The notes: generated by a model not told the origin, from the letters alone. Positions 35,721 through 45,426 are shown, counted from the stretch's first letter. The stretch: DNA of 64,000 nt from Arcticibacter eurypsychrophilus (GCF_001730525.1 NZ_MDFN01000008.1:62001-126000), one strand, 5' to 3'. Numbers and translations are program-made.

Positions 35721-38700
35721 ATGATCTCAGAAGTATTTATACGACGACCCGTCACCGCTATCGTCATCTCAATTCTGATTGTGCTGATTGGTGTTATTGT
35801 TTTAACCACCCTGCCTATCAGTCAATACCCTAATATTGCCCCTCCAACGGTGACAGTAAGTAGCACATATACAGGAGCAGATGCTGAAACGGTTGAAAAA
35901 ACGGTTACCACACCCATTGAAAGTCAAATCAACGGTACACCAGGAATGTCTTACATTTCGTCCAACAGTACATCTGACGGACGTTCTGCTATTACCGTCA
36001 CATTTGATGTAGGTACAGACATAGACATCGCCACACTGGATGTACAAAACCGGGTAGGAATTGCAGAACCTGCTCTTCCAGAAGCAGTAAGACGCCTTGG
36101 AGTAACAACAAGGAAAGCCAATACAGATATCCTGATGGTATTAGGACTATATTCTCCTAAGGGCACTCACGACGTAAAATTCATGTCCAATTACGTGAAC
36201 TTATATTTACGCGATGCCATCCTTCGAGTACCTGGTGTTGGTGATGTCCAATCTTTTGGGCAACCCTTTAGTATGCGTATTTGGCTGGATGCCGGGAAGA
36301 TGGCTCAGCTAAATTTAACTCCGGCAGATGTATCCACCGCTATTCAGGAACAAAATGTACGGGTTCCAGGAGGAAGTGTAGGCGGTGCCCCCCAACAATC
36401 TTCTCAGGCATTTGAGTTTTCGGTAATCCTTGATGGAGATCTGGAAACAGAAGAACAGTTTGAAAATATCATCGTTAAAACGGGTACAGACGGATCAATT
36501 GTCTATCTGAAAGATGTAGCTCGCGTTGAACTTGGAGAATTTTCTTACGCAATCAACGCTAAAGTTAATGGCAAGGCAGCATCCATGCTGGCTATTAATC
36601 AAATGCCCGGAGGAAATGCAGTTCAAACAGCTGAAGGGATTAATAAAACGCTGGAAGAACTAAAAAAATCGTTTCCAAGTGATATGGATTATACCATCGG
36701 TTACGAAACGGTTTCCGTTATTAACGTATCCATTGAGGCTGTAATTCATACCCTGATTGAAGCGCTTGTATTGGTTACACTTGTAGTATTCCTTTTCCTT
36801 CAAAGTTGGAGAGCGACTTTAATACCAGTACTGGCAATTCCGGTATCAATTATCGGTACATTCATTTTCTTTACCTTACTTGGCTTTTCCATTAATACAC
36901 TGACCATGCTGGCCTTCGTACTGGCTATTGGTATAGTGGTCGATGATGCCATTGTGGTGGTAGAGGCTGTCCAGCATTATATCGATCATGAAAAGCTCTC
37001 GGCCAAAGAAGCAACATCCAGGGCGATGAAAGATATCACAGCTCCGGTAATTGCCATTGCACTTATCCTCGCTGCCGTATTTATACCCGTTGGATTCATT
37101 CCTGGAATGGTTGGTCAGCTCTATCAGCAGTTTTCCATTACCATCGCAGTATCTGTAATTATATCTGCTTTTATCGCATTATCGCTTACCCCTGCATTGT
37201 GCTCTCTACTTTTAGTACCGATGAACCTGAATAAAGAGTCAAGGGGACTTAATAAATTCTTCTATAGATTCAATAAGTGGTTTCAGCACATTACAGGCAA
37301 GTATTCCAATGGCGTTCAATGGGCCATTCGTAAAACTCCTATGGCATTGATCCTTCTGGTATGTATCTTTATCGGAACAGTGGGATTATTCAGAAGTAAA
37401 TCCTCCGGTTTCATCCCTAACGAAGATGCCGGGGTGTTTCTAATGGGGTTGTCTCTTCCTGAAGGAGCATCGGCAGCCCGTACTAATGCGTTTGTTAAAA
37501 CCATTACAGAAAAAATTAAGAAAGAAGTACCCGAAGTAAAAAATATCACCTCAATCCAGGGAATTAACATTCTAAACAGATCATTTAAATCAAATGCAGG
37601 AACGTTCTTCGTGCAAATGAAGAATTGGGACGAGCGCGAAAAAACCGTAGTTGAAGCTATAGGTCAAATTCAAGGTATGTTTGCCGGCAGCAAAGAAGGA
37701 AGTATACTGGCTGTTTCTCCTCCTGCAATTCCAGGCTTAGGTGTCAGTGGAGGGTTCAGTATCCAAATTGAAGAGCAAACCGCGGGAAACCTTAAGGACT
37801 TCCAGGCAGCAGCTTATAAATTCCTTGGAGCAGTAAGCCAACGTCCGGAGATCGCCATGGCCTATACTTTATTTAATGCCAATACTCCTAATTATCAGCT
37901 CACAGTTGATCGGGAGCAGGCTAAAAAGATGGGAGTATCCGTTGGCGCTATTTATAGTACAATTTCCAGTTATCTCGGTAGTAGCTACATCAATGACTTT
38001 ACCCGTTATGGCAGAAATTACCGGGTAGTTACACAGGCTGATACCACTTATCGTCAGCATATCGAAGATATAGGCAAGCTCTACGTCAAAAATGCAACGG
38101 GCAATAATGTTCCTCTAAGTGGATTAGTGAAGTACCAAATAGCACAAACAGCTACAATTATCAATCATTACAATTTATTCCGTTCTATTGAAGTCAGTGG
38201 AAGTGCAGCACCAGGATACAGTAGTGGTGATGCACTTGATGCCCTTGAGGAAGTTGCCGCACAAACCCTACCACAAGGTTATTCTTACAGCTTCTCTGGT
38301 TTAAGTGCTCAGGAACGTAAAGCTGGAAGCAGTACCCTACTCATTTTCGGATTATGTATTGTGTTCGTATTCCTTTTACTTGCGGCACTTTACGAAAGTT
38401 GGTCCGTACCTTTCTCAATCCTGCTATCCGTTCCATTAGGACTCTTTGGCGCGATACTAGCGCTGACATTCCTTCCTAAAATCGATAATAATATTTATGC
38501 ACAGATTGGATTGGTTACCCTGATTGGTCTTGCCGCTAAAAACGCGATTCTGATTGTAGAGTTTGCAAAAGAACGCGTTGATTGGGGAATGGAAGTTGTT
38601 GCAGCCACTATTGAAGCTGTAAAATTGAGGCTTCGACCGATCATCATGACCTCCATGGCCTTTATATTAGGTATTATACCATTGATGCTGTCATCTGGTG

Positions 38701-38921
38701 CTGGTGCTATTGCCCGTACAACGATCGGTTGGACCGTATTTGGAGGAATGCTTGCAGCAACGCTACTAGCTATCTTTTTCGTTCCCGTTCTATTTATATT
38801 CATCACCCGCTTGGCTTATGGAAAAAAGAAACTGGAAGAACTTCAGGCTAATTATAATGCTGAACAGCATAAAGACACGCTTCATGTCGACGAGAAAGAC
38901 AATGAAGATGGTAAAATCTAG
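35721..38921 (+). CDS. RND multidrug efflux pump (AcrB/MexB, HAE1 family)
   Basis: 1066 residues, full length. It starts with the family-typical MISEVFIRRPVTAIVISILIVLIGVI. Twelve membrane helices and two large periplasmic loops (about 30-335 and 560-870) fit AcrB. The proton-relay Asp pair is present in GIVVDDAIVVVEAV, and GLAAKNAILIVEFAKE in the second half is conserved. It exports hydrophobic or amphiphilic compounds using the proton gradient; substrates cannot be predicted. It is the last gene of tetR-tolC-adaptor-pump and is followed by a strong terminator. Confidence 0.97.
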   Translation: MISEVFIRRPVTAIVISILIVLIGVIVLTTLPISQYPNIAPPTVTVSSTYTGADAETVEKTVTTPIESQINGTPGMSYISSNSTSDGRSAITVTFDVGTDIDIATLDVQNRVGIAEPALPEAVRRLGVTTRKANTDILMVLGLYSPKGTHDVKFMSNYVNLYLRDAILRVPGVGDVQSFGQPFSMRIWLDAGKMAQLNLTPADVSTAIQEQNVRVPGGSVGGAPQQSSQAFEFSVILDGDLETEEQFENIIVKTGTDGSIVYLKDVARVELGEFSYAINAKVNGKAASMLAINQMPGGNAVQTAEGINKTLEELKKSFPSDMDYTIGYETVSVINVSIEAVIHTLIEALVLVTLVVFLFLQSWRATLIPVLAIPVSIIGTFIFFTLLGFSINTLTMLAFVLAIGIVVDDAIVVVEAVQHYIDHEKLSAKEATSRAMKDITAPVIAIALILAAVFIPVGFIPGMVGQLYQQFSITIAVSVIISAFIALSLTPALCSLLLVPMNLNKESRGLNKFFYRFNKWFQHITGKYSNGVQWAIRKTPMALILLVCIFIGTVGLFRSKSSGFIPNEDAGVFLMGLSLPEGASAARTNAFVKTITEKIKKEVPEVKNITSIQGINILNRSFKSNAGTFFVQMKNWDEREKTVVEAIGQIQGMFAGSKEGSILAVSPPAIPGLGVSGGFSIQIEEQTAGNLKDFQAAAYKFLGAVSQRPEIAMAYTLFNANTPNYQLTVDREQAKKMGVSVGAIYSTISSYLGSSYINDFTRYGRNYRVVTQADTTYRQHIEDIGKLYVKNATGNNVPLSGLVKYQIAQTATIINHYNLFRSIEVSGSAAPGYSSGDALDALEEVAAQTLPQGYSYSFSGLSAQERKAGSSTLLIFGLCIVFVFLLLAALYESWSVPFSILLSVPLGLFGAILALTFLPKIDNNIYAQIGLVTLIGLAAKNAILIVEFAKERVDWGMEVVAATIEAVKLRLRPIIMTSMAFILGIIPLMLSSGAGAIARTTIGWTVFGGMLAATLLAIFFVPVLFIFITRLAYGKKKLEELQANYNAEQHKDTLHVDEKDNEDGKI

Positions 38922-38980
38922 CTGATGCTGCTGATTAAAAAGACGTTTACATAAGTTAATTGTAGCCGCTTTACTCCCGT

Positions 38981-39030
38981 AAAAAGGTATTACTATCAAA
39001 ATTGGAAAGTTTGATAGTAATACCTTTTTT
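38981..39030 (+). terminator. Strong terminator after the RND efflux operon
   Basis: A 20-bp perfect stem (38981-39000 with 39010-39029) has a 9-base loop and ends in a T-tract on the plus strand. The A-tract on the left side would also make it work on the minus strand. It lies 60 bases past the pump gene stop. Confidence 0.9.
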
Positions 39031-39115
39031 ATGCCTAAAATTTCCATAGCTTCCTGATTCGCTTCTGCCTCAGCCATTCAACTCTAATCATATTTTTCTA
39101 TCTTCGTATTGGGAT

Positions 39116-40132
39116 ATGGATCATGTAAACTTAAAACGACTCGCAAAAGAATTAAAACTGGCCGTCTCTACGGTATCCAGGGCACTAAGCGATAGTCATG
39201 ATATCAGCATAGAAACCAAAAGGAAAGTCATTAATCTTGCAAAAGAGTTAAACTATCAGCCCAATCCATTTGCAAGAAGCCTCAGGAAGCGCAGCAGCAA
39301 GACGATCGCCATCATTCTACCCGAAATAGCTAATAACTACTTCTCCCTTGCAATCAATGGAATTGAAGAAGTTGCTCAAGAAAATGATTACCATGTACTG
39401 ATCTATCTTACTCATGAAAACCATGCCAAAGAGGCCTCCATTATCCGGCATCTTCTTAATGGACGCGTAGACGGCGTAATAATGTCCCTTTCAATTGAAA
39501 CTGAAGACATCACTCACCTTCAGGAACTTCAGGAAAACAACATACCCATTGTATTCTTTGACCGGATCTGCGACAGCATCGATACCGTTAAAATCACCAC
39601 CAATGATTATGAAAGCGGTTATCTGGCAACCAGTCACCTCATTAGTAAAGGTTGTAAAAGCATTGCCTACTTAACCTTTTCAGGCAATCTCTCTATTGAA
39701 CAACAGCGGATGAAAGGTTATCAGGATGCCTTAATCCGGAAAAATCTCGTTCCCGATGATCAGCACATTGTAAGGTGCAGTACCAACACCAAAGAAAGTC
39801 ATACCAAAATTAAAATCCTTTTTTCTGGGGATAACAGGCCCGATGGGATCTTTGCTTCCGTGGAACTCCTGGCCATCCTATGTTATGAAGTATGTGCGGA
39901 AATGAAGATAAACATCCCCAATGACATCAAAATCATCGGATTTTCCAATCTTAGAACAGCCTCTTTACTCAATCCTGCACTTACTACCATTACCCAACCC
40001 GCTTTCGATATGGGAAAAGAAGCTGCCAAAGCGCTATTTGAGGCACTGAAAAAACCACAAATCCCTATGGAAAACAAAAATATAGTATTAAAATCAACGC
40101 TCATTGAAAGAGTATCTACATCTAAGTTGTAG
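39116..40132 (+). CDS. LacI-family transcriptional regulator
   Basis: 338 residues. The N-terminal helix-turn-helix and hinge (VNLKRLAKELKLAVSTVSRALSDSHDIS, PNPFARSLRKRSSKTIAIILPEI) are followed by a periplasmic-binding-protein-like sugar sensor domain (about 60-335: NNYFSLAINGIEEVAQEN, GRVDGVIMSLS, IGFSNLRTASLLNPALTTITQP). Such regulators usually repress a nearby sugar pathway. The nearest sugar genes are uxuA and its SDR partner about 1 kb further on the opposite strand, so a role in hexuronate control is a reasonable guess, not shown. It is convergent with a small hypothetical gene. Confidence 0.93.
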   Translation: MDHVNLKRLAKELKLAVSTVSRALSDSHDISIETKRKVINLAKELNYQPNPFARSLRKRSSKTIAIILPEIANNYFSLAINGIEEVAQENDYHVLIYLTHENHAKEASIIRHLLNGRVDGVIMSLSIETEDITHLQELQENNIPIVFFDRICDSIDTVKITTNDYESGYLATSHLISKGCKSIAYLTFSGNLSIEQQRMKGYQDALIRKNLVPDDQHIVRCSTNTKESHTKIKILFSGDNRPDGIFASVELLAILCYEVCAEMKINIPNDIKIIGFSNLRTASLLNPALTTITQPAFDMGKEAAKALFEALKKPQIPMENKNIVLKSTLIERVSTSKL

Positions 40133-40238
40133 AAATAGCAGGTTCTAACATTACTAGTTTTGGGAAATAAAACAGTAGCAGCGATAGAAATGCATATGCA
40201 ATTTTGATGATGAAGAATAAAATAGTAAGTCCCTCATT

Positions 40239-40673
40239 CTACTTATAAATGATATTGTCTAAATCAATAATAAGGCTGTTTCTTTTTCGATTAGTGGATC
40301 CTCCATGCTCCAAAGTAAAAGTGATTTTCTCCCCCGAATCATTCTTGGCTGTAATCTTTGGATTATAAAATGGGCCAACTGTAAAAACCTTTGAAATAGG
40401 ATGCTCAGCAAAATCAGATACAGAAATTATATAGCTATTTGACACTTCATCTGCTTCGGGAACATTGGCACTACCTGATCCATTCGTTATCATAAAGATA
40501 CCCACACATAAGTCTTTCCCTTTCTCAAGATTAAACGTTTCAACGGAAGAAAGTGTGTTTATTAAATTTTTATCCGTTACTTTAGTAACACTTTGACTGT
40601 ATCCGGCTATAGAAATAAACATTAAACATGACATAAATAAAATGCCATAGTGTGACTTAAAAGGTCCTTTCAT
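40239..40673 (-). CDS. Secreted hypothetical protein
   Basis: 144 residues with a signal peptide (about 1-26, ending IAGYSQ). The mature part is a short predicted beta-rich domain (NLEKGKDLCVGIFMITNGSG, VSDFAEHPISKVFTVGPFYNPKITAKNDSGEKITFTLEHGG, SLIIDLDNIIYK). I recognise no family. A TAnnTTTG box lies 21 bases upstream of its start. It sits alone between the LacI gene and uxuA. Confidence 0.65.
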   Translation of the reverse strand: MKGPFKSHYGILFMSCLMFISIAGYSQSVTKVTDKNLINTLSSVETFNLEKGKDLCVGIFMITNGSGSANVPEADEVSNSYIISVSDFAEHPISKVFTVGPFYNPKITAKNDSGEKITFTLEHGGSTNRKRNSLIIDLDNIIYK

Positions 40674-40693
40674 AATTAGTTAATTTTGTAATC

Positions 40694-40701
40694 AAAAATA
40701 A
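40694..40701 (-). promoter_or_regulatory. -7 promoter element for the 144-residue hypothetical gene
   Basis: TATTTTTG on the minus strand exactly fits TAnnTTTG, 21 bases upstream of the ATG at 40673. No TTG at the usual spacing. Confidence 0.4.
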
Positions 40702-40992
40702 TTCAATGCAGACTTCTCTTCTAAGCAATTTAGTATCATTGCTAGTACTATTTTAACGTATTTATTAAATGGTTCCATTCTCTTTAAAGTTTTAAACTGC
40801 TTTCACAACCATTTATTTTTAGCATCTGCTTTATTGAATAAATTGGAATTAACATACCCTCAAGGGTGTGACTCTATTGCTTTCTATTATGCCTCCTACT
40901 ATAATAAACATATTGACTTGGTAAAGTAACATCCAAAATGGATCTTCTTAAGAGACTCAGTAAACCCGATTTAGCAACAATTGGCTTTAAAT
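40702..40992. other. Intergenic stretch without recognised features
   Basis: AT-rich, with stops in all frames at short intervals. A short palindrome, ATCCAAAATGGAT (about 40932-40944), is the only structure noticed. No gene or RNA is supported. Confidence 0.4.
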
Positions 40993-41038
40993 AAAAATGT
41001 TCCCTAGAGAAGCCAATACTTTCCTAGAGAACATTTTT
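40993..41038 (-). terminator. Terminator after uxuA
   Basis: AAAAATGTTC (40993-41002) pairs with GAACATTTTT (41029-41038). The inner stem is imperfect and the loop is CCAATA. A T-rich tail follows on the minus strand (and on the plus). It lies about 80 bases past the uxuA stop. Confidence 0.7.
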
Positions 41039-41116
41039 ATATCCCGATACGTCTTCTTAGTCCGACACCCGTGCTACAGCTGCTTTAGCTATTGGTTATC
41101 TTACTTCTTTATCAAC

Positions 41117-42301
41117 TTATCCTTTACTCCTTCTTATTCCTAATTCAAGTCCTCTTAATTCTGCAAGACCTCTTAAACGACCAATTGCAGAATACCCAGG
41201 ATTAGTTTTCTTCTTTAAGTCATCCAGCATCTTGTGTCCATGATCGGGTCTGAAAGGCATCCTTAAATCTGTACGACCCGCTGCCTTACGTTTATCCTGT
41301 TCTTCAACAAGCGCTTTCATCACCGCATACATGTCTACATCACCATCCAAATGATCTGCTTCGTTAAAATTCCCTTCTTCATCACGACGGGTACTTCTTA
41401 AATGAATAAAATGGATCCGGTCACCTAATCGCTCAACCATACCGGCAAGATCATTATCTGCCCGAACACCGAATGAACCAGTACAAAAAGTCAAGCCATT
41501 ATTTGGACTATCTACTGCTTCATACAAGTCTTTGATATCCTGCTCTGTACTTACCACACGCGGCAAGCCCAATATTGGAAAAGGAGGATCATCAGGGTGA
41601 ATACACAAAAGCACCCCAGCCTGTTCCGCAGCAGGTACAATGTCAGTTAAAAAGCTATATAAGTTAGCCTTCAACTCCTTCGGTCCCGTTGCATCATATC
41701 CGGCAAGTACCTTTAAGAAATCATCTAGCGAATAACCTTCTTCCGATCCTGGAAGTCCGGCAATAATATTATTAACCAACTTCTTCTTATCATCCTCAGA
41801 TAAAGACTCAAAATAAACCTTACCCCTAATCCGTTGCTCTTCAGTATAATTCGCTTCAGCGCCTGGTCTTTTTAAAATATACAACTCAAATGCCGCAAAT
41901 GCTGCTGCTTCAAAACGCAAAGCAGTAGATCCATCAGGCATAGGATAATCCAGATTCGTACGTGTCCAATCCAGTACCGGCATAAAATTATAACATACCG
42001 TATCGATGCCACAAGCACCCAGATTAATCAGTGTTTCCTTATAGTTAGCGATATACTTCTGGTAATCACCCGTACGTTTTTTGATATCCTCATGTACAGG
42101 TACACTTTCTACAACAGACCAGGTTAAACCGGCTTGTTCCACTATCGCTATTCTTTTTTGAATCTCTTCCTGGGACCATGCCTGGCCGTTAGGAATATGG
42201 TGCAAAGCAGTAACGATTCCCGTAGCGCCTGCCTGCCTGATATCGGATAAAGATACCGGATCATTCGGTCCGTACCATCTCCATGTTTGTTCTAATGACA
42301 T
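41117..42301 (-). CDS. uxuA: Mannonate dehydratase
   Basis: 394 residues, normal length. It opens with the family motif [41 protein letters not shown] barrel follows, with metal-binding and catalytic segments [45 protein letters not shown] and [11 protein letters not shown]. It dehydrates D-mannonate to 2-keto-3-deoxygluconate in the hexuronate pathway. It lies 16 bases downstream of the SDR gene that should supply mannonate. Isomerase (uxaC) and KDG kinase/aldolase genes are not in the window. Confidence 0.96.
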   Translation of the reverse strand: MSLEQTWRWYGPNDPVSLSDIRQAGATGIVTALHHIPNGQAWSQEEIQKRIAIVEQAGLTWSVVESVPVHEDIKKRTGDYQKYIANYKETLINLGACGIDTVCYNFMPVLDWTRTNLDYPMPDGSTALRFEAAAFAAFELYILKRPGAEANYTEEQRIRGKVYFESLSEDDKKKLVNNIIAGLPGSEEGYSLDDFLKVLAGYDATGPKELKANLYSFLTDIVPAAEQAGVLLCIHPDDPPFPILGLPRVVSTEQDIKDLYEAVDSPNNGLTFCTGSFGVRADNDLAGMVERLGDRIHFIHLRSTRRDEEGNFNEADHLDGDVDMYAVMKALVEEQDKRKAAGRTDLRMPFRPDHGHKMLDDLKKKTNPGYSAIGRLRGLAELRGLELGIRRSKG

Positions 42302-42317
42302 CTTCTTCTTTTAAAAA

Positions 42318-43160
42318 TTAAACTCCACTAAATGAACTGAATCCACCATCAATTGGAATTACTACACCAGTTACAAATTGCGATCCATCACCACATAACC
42401 ATAATAATGTACCGGTAAGGTCATCTGGTGTACCAAAGCGACTCATTGGTGTATGTGCGATAATTGTATTTCCGCGGTCAGTTAAACTACCATCCGCATT
42501 GGTTAACATCGCTCTGTTTTGGTCTGTCAGGAAAAATCCAGGAGCCAATGCATTTACACGGATCCCTACTTTAGAAAAATGAACAGCCAGCCATTGCGTA
42601 AAGTTGGAAACAGCTGCTTTAGCACCACTATAAGCAGGAATTTTAGTTAGTGGAGTAAAGGCATTCATGGATGATATATTGATGATAGAAGCACCAGTTT
42701 TACCAATCATATCCTTTGCAAAGATTTGAGTAGGCAATAGCGTTCCTATAAAGTTTAAATCGAACACAAACTTGATACCTTCAGGATCAAGGTCGAAAAA
42801 TGTCTTTAACCCTTCTTCTGTTGAAGTCAGATCTTCCGCATATAAATGTGTTTTAGATGTTGTTCCCTTAGGATGATTACCACCGGCACCATTGATCAGG
42901 ATATCACAAGATCCAAGTTCCTTATTCACTTGCTCATGTGCTGCTTTTAAGCTTTCCACTTCCAACACATTACAGGCAACACCTATTGCATCACCACCGT
43001 TTTCCCTTATTTCTGCAGCAACGCGTTCTGCTGTTTCTAATCTTAAATCTAAGATGGCAACTTTTGCCCCTTTACTAGAAAGAGCCTTTGCCATTGTACT
43101 GCATAACACACCACCACCACCGGTAATCACTGCTACTTTGCCTGAAAATTCTGAAGACAT
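42318..43160 (-). CDS. SDR oxidoreductase, probable D-mannonate (fructuronate) oxidoreductase
   Basis: 280 residues. It has the short-chain dehydrogenase fold: the NAD(P)-binding motif VITGGGGVLCSTMAKAL, the NAG-type LINGAGG, and the catalytic Ser-Tyr-Lys (ISSMNAF...PAYSGAKAA), with PGFFLTDQN after it. Gene order with uxuA points to reduction of fructuronate to mannonate by an SDR in place of the classical UxuB family. This assignment rests on context; gluconate 5-dehydrogenase-like activity is the main alternative. It is first in a two-gene operon with uxuA. Confidence 0.85.
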   Translation of the reverse strand: MSSEFSGKVAVITGGGGVLCSTMAKALSSKGAKVAILDLRLETAERVAAEIRENGGDAIGVACNVLEVESLKAAHEQVNKELGSCDILINGAGGNHPKGTTSKTHLYAEDLTSTEEGLKTFFDLDPEGIKFVFDLNFIGTLLPTQIFAKDMIGKTGASIINISSMNAFTPLTKIPAYSGAKAAVSNFTQWLAVHFSKVGIRVNALAPGFFLTDQNRAMLTNADGSLTDRGNTIIAHTPMSRFGTPDDLTGTLLWLCGDGSQFVTGVVIPIDGGFSSFSGV

Positions 43161-43692
43161 ATCCTGTTTGGTTTAATTCAATCTATTATTGGACGAGTAA
43201 AATTGAGAAAAAAAAAGGGATCGTAACAGGTTTTTGAAGGATTTATTTACGGAAACGATTGTGTATTGTTCCTGTTTGAAGGAATATAAATGTCCTGTTT
43301 AGCGCCATAATGGCTTTGTGCAGATTAGGACTAGATCATAATGAATCAAAGAAATTTTTTAATTTATCTTTGGTTTTTATGGTTATTCCTTTATCTTAAC
43401 TAACCTGTTGGATGGATTCTTTAATCCTTGCCATTAATTGGGGAGTGAAATATAATCATCCTTTGATATAGGGATAATGGGAAAAAGGTTAAATTTGAGA
43501 TGTCAGATCCTAAATGATCGAACTTAAAATTAGCGCACCTAACATCCACCTTACACGCACCTTCTCCGCACATCGTCCGCTCTACACAAAATAAACTGCG
43601 TATTAATTGCTTGCAAAATCAGGCTTATATTAAAATCACGCAATAACAAAATCGAAACTTTTCCAGAAGTTGAGCACAATGGATCCATTCTC
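43161..43692. other. Intergenic 0.5 kb upstream of the uxu operon and of a crp-type gene
   Basis: No gene is supported; short frames lack credible starts or family motifs. The octamer TCCTGTTT occurs three times (43162-43169, 43270-43277, 43293-43300). A LacI-like core, GGAAACGATTGT, lies at 43251-43262. The right part holds the -33 region of the Crp/Fnr gene promoter. Confidence 0.4.
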
Positions 43693-43701
43693 TTATCTTT
43701 A
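43670..43701 (+). promoter_or_regulatory. Putative promoter of the Crp/Fnr-type gene, with internal palindrome
   Basis: TTG (43670-43672) is followed after 21 bases by TATCTTTA (43694-43701), a 7-of-8 match to TAnnTTTG counting free positions. The palindrome ATGGATCCAT (43679-43688) lies between the two elements and could be an operator. The ATG follows 6 bases after the box. Confidence 0.4.
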
Positions 43702-43707
43702 TGCATC

Positions 43708-44295
43708 ATGAACGGATCAGACCTGATAATAGAAAACATTTCCACTTACATTCAACTGGACGAGAAAGAAAAAGAGTTATTCCTTTCACTCCTCATTCCT
43801 GCCAACATTTCCCGAAAACAAATCATTCTGCGAAAAGGTGAAATATGCCGTTATTCCACTTTCGTATACGAAGGATGCCTCAGAGGTTACACCTACGATA
43901 AAAATGGATCGGAGCATGCACTGAATTTCGCTCCTAAAAACTGGTGGATTGCAGACATGTACAGCTGGATTTCGCAAAAACCCGGAATCTTAAACATTGA
44001 AGCCCTGGAAGATTCAAAAGTCTTAAAGCTCTCTAAAGTGAATCAGGAAATACTATATAAGGAAGTACCAAAGTTTGAACGCTTTTTCCGGATTATTATT
44101 GAGAAATCACTTGTAGCCTCACAGGAACGGGTATTAAACAATTTAAGTTTGACGGCAGAGGAACGATATACCCAATTCTGTTCTAAATACCCTAGTCTGA
44201 TTGAACACGTTCCTTTAAAACAGGTAGCCTCATATATCGGCGTAACCCCTGAATTTTTCAGTAAAATGAGGAACGGTTTGCTCAAGAAAAAGTAG
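43708..44295 (+). CDS. Crp/Fnr-family transcriptional regulator
   Basis: 195 residues. The N-terminal cyclic-nucleotide-binding-like beta roll spans about 20-120 (RKQIILRKGEICRYSTFVYEGCLRGYTYDKNGSEHALNFAPKNWW). A long helix links it to a C-terminal helix-turn-helix (VPLKQVASYIGVTPEFFSKMRNGL). It lacks an FNR-type cysteine cluster, so oxygen sensing by an FeS centre is unlikely. The signal is unknown. Pirin-type gene downstream by about 55 bases could be a target. Confidence 0.88.
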   Translation: MNGSDLIIENISTYIQLDEKEKELFLSLLIPANISRKQIILRKGEICRYSTFVYEGCLRGYTYDKNGSEHALNFAPKNWWIADMYSWISQKPGILNIEALEDSKVLKLSKVNQEILYKEVPKFERFFRIIIEKSLVASQERVLNNLSLTAEERYTQFCSKYPSLIEHVPLKQVASYIGVTPEFFSKMRNGLLKKK

Positions 44296-44350
44296 TTCTT
44301 AACCTATATTAAGTGTGCTAACCTGCAATGGTACTTACCTTTATAGTGTT

Positions 44351-45073
44351 ATGGAAAAATCAGTATTGCATAAAGCAGACACAAGAGGATCAGCGGATCA
44401 CGGTTGGCTAAAAAGTCTTCAAACCTTCAGCTTCGGTGGATATTATAATGAAAAGCGCATCCATTTTGGCGCCCTTCGTGTGCTGAATGACGACACGGTA
44501 GATGGCGGAAAAGGCTTCGGCGATCATCCTCATGATAATATGGAGATTATTTCTATTCCCCTGGAAGGGGAACTACTTCATGAAGACAGCATGGGTAATA
44601 AAGCGGTGATTCAGGCAGGAGAAATCCAAGTGATGAGTGCGGGAACGGGAATCTACCACGCCGAATACAACAAAAACCCTTATCTGCCCGTGAAGTTTCT
44701 TCAGATCTGGGTTTTCCCTAACCAGAGGGATGTTTCTCCACGCTATGATCAGATTAAACTGAATACACTGTCTGACCAAAACAGCTTACAGCAAATATTA
44801 TCACCTAATAAAGATGATGATGGGGTATGGATCTATCAGGATGCCTGGTTCCACATGGGCAAATTTGATCAAGACAATAAAGCATTATATAAGTTGAAAA
44901 AAGAAGGCAACGGCATCTATTTCTTTGTGCTGAAAGGAGACTTGAAGGTGAATGACCAGGTACTGAATACCCGTGATGGTTATGGAATCTGGGATGTGGA
45001 AGATGCTTTATTGGAAGCGGAGTCAGCAACTGAATTTTTGATCATGGAGGTTCCAATGGAGGTAAAGTTATAA
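44351..45073 (+). CDS. Pirin-family protein
   Basis: 240 residues from the ATG at 44351; an in-frame ATG 12 codons upstream is less likely. The bicupin fold is recognised from TFSFGGYYNEKRIHFGALRVLNDD and the metal-site segment GFGDHPHDNMEIISIPLEGELLHEDSMG, with VMSAGTGIYHAEYN completing the His/Glu ligand set. Bacterial pirins include quercetin 2,3-dioxygenases and redox-dependent regulators; which applies here is not determinable. Its stop overlaps the start of the next small gene by 1 base (TAATG), so the two are probably translationally coupled. Confidence 0.92.
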   Translation: MEKSVLHKADTRGSADHGWLKSLQTFSFGGYYNEKRIHFGALRVLNDDTVDGGKGFGDHPHDNMEIISIPLEGELLHEDSMGNKAVIQAGEIQVMSAGTGIYHAEYNKNPYLPVKFLQIWVFPNQRDVSPRYDQIKLNTLSDQNSLQQILSPNKDDDGVWIYQDAWFHMGKFDQDNKALYKLKKEGNGIYFFVLKGDLKVNDQVLNTRDGYGIWDVEDALLEAESATEFLIMEVPMEVKL

Positions 45074-45375
45074 TGAAAAAGATAACAATTATTGCAGCAG
45101 GGGAACATGCTGAGATCATGAAAACTGTTCTGCGCCTGATCAATAACAATCCGGATTGGGAAGGAGAGATTGCCCTATCGATAGAGGAGCTGGGTGAGAA
45201 GTTGTCAAATAACAGCTATGATCTAATACTTTTGGGCGCCGGAATAGATGAGGTTCGATTACGAGCGCTATTACACGATTTGCGACTTGAGATTCCCGTC
45301 GTCCTTCATTATGGCGGCGGCAGTGGGTTGCTTTTGAGTGAAATCCAGCAAGTTATTGATAGAAAATTGATTTAA
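45073..45375 (+). CDS. Small receiver-like protein lacking the phosphoacceptor
   Basis: 100 residues. The alternating strand/helix order resembles a response-regulator receiver: KKITIIAAG, a helix, GEIALSIEELGEKL, SYDLILLGAGID, LRALLHDLRLEIPVVLHYGGGS. At the place where receivers have the phosphorylated Asp (typically LILLD), it has Gly55. The acidic pair after the first strand is reduced to one Glu (Glu11). There is no output domain. It is therefore at best a pseudo-receiver. The coupling to pirin (start overlapping its stop) implies a shared role, unknown. Confidence 0.65.
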   Translation: MKKITIIAAGEHAEIMKTVLRLINNNPDWEGEIALSIEELGEKLSNNSYDLILLGAGIDEVRLRALLHDLRLEIPVVLHYGGGSGLLLSEIQQVIDRKLI

Positions 45376-45426
45376 AAAACTGACAGGCATTTACGGTTAT
45401 AGTACTTGTCCGAATAATTAGTTAAC

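Noticed and set aside
43551-43745. 64-codon minus-strand frame
   Set aside because: It overlaps the promoter and start of the Crp/Fnr gene and has no motif.
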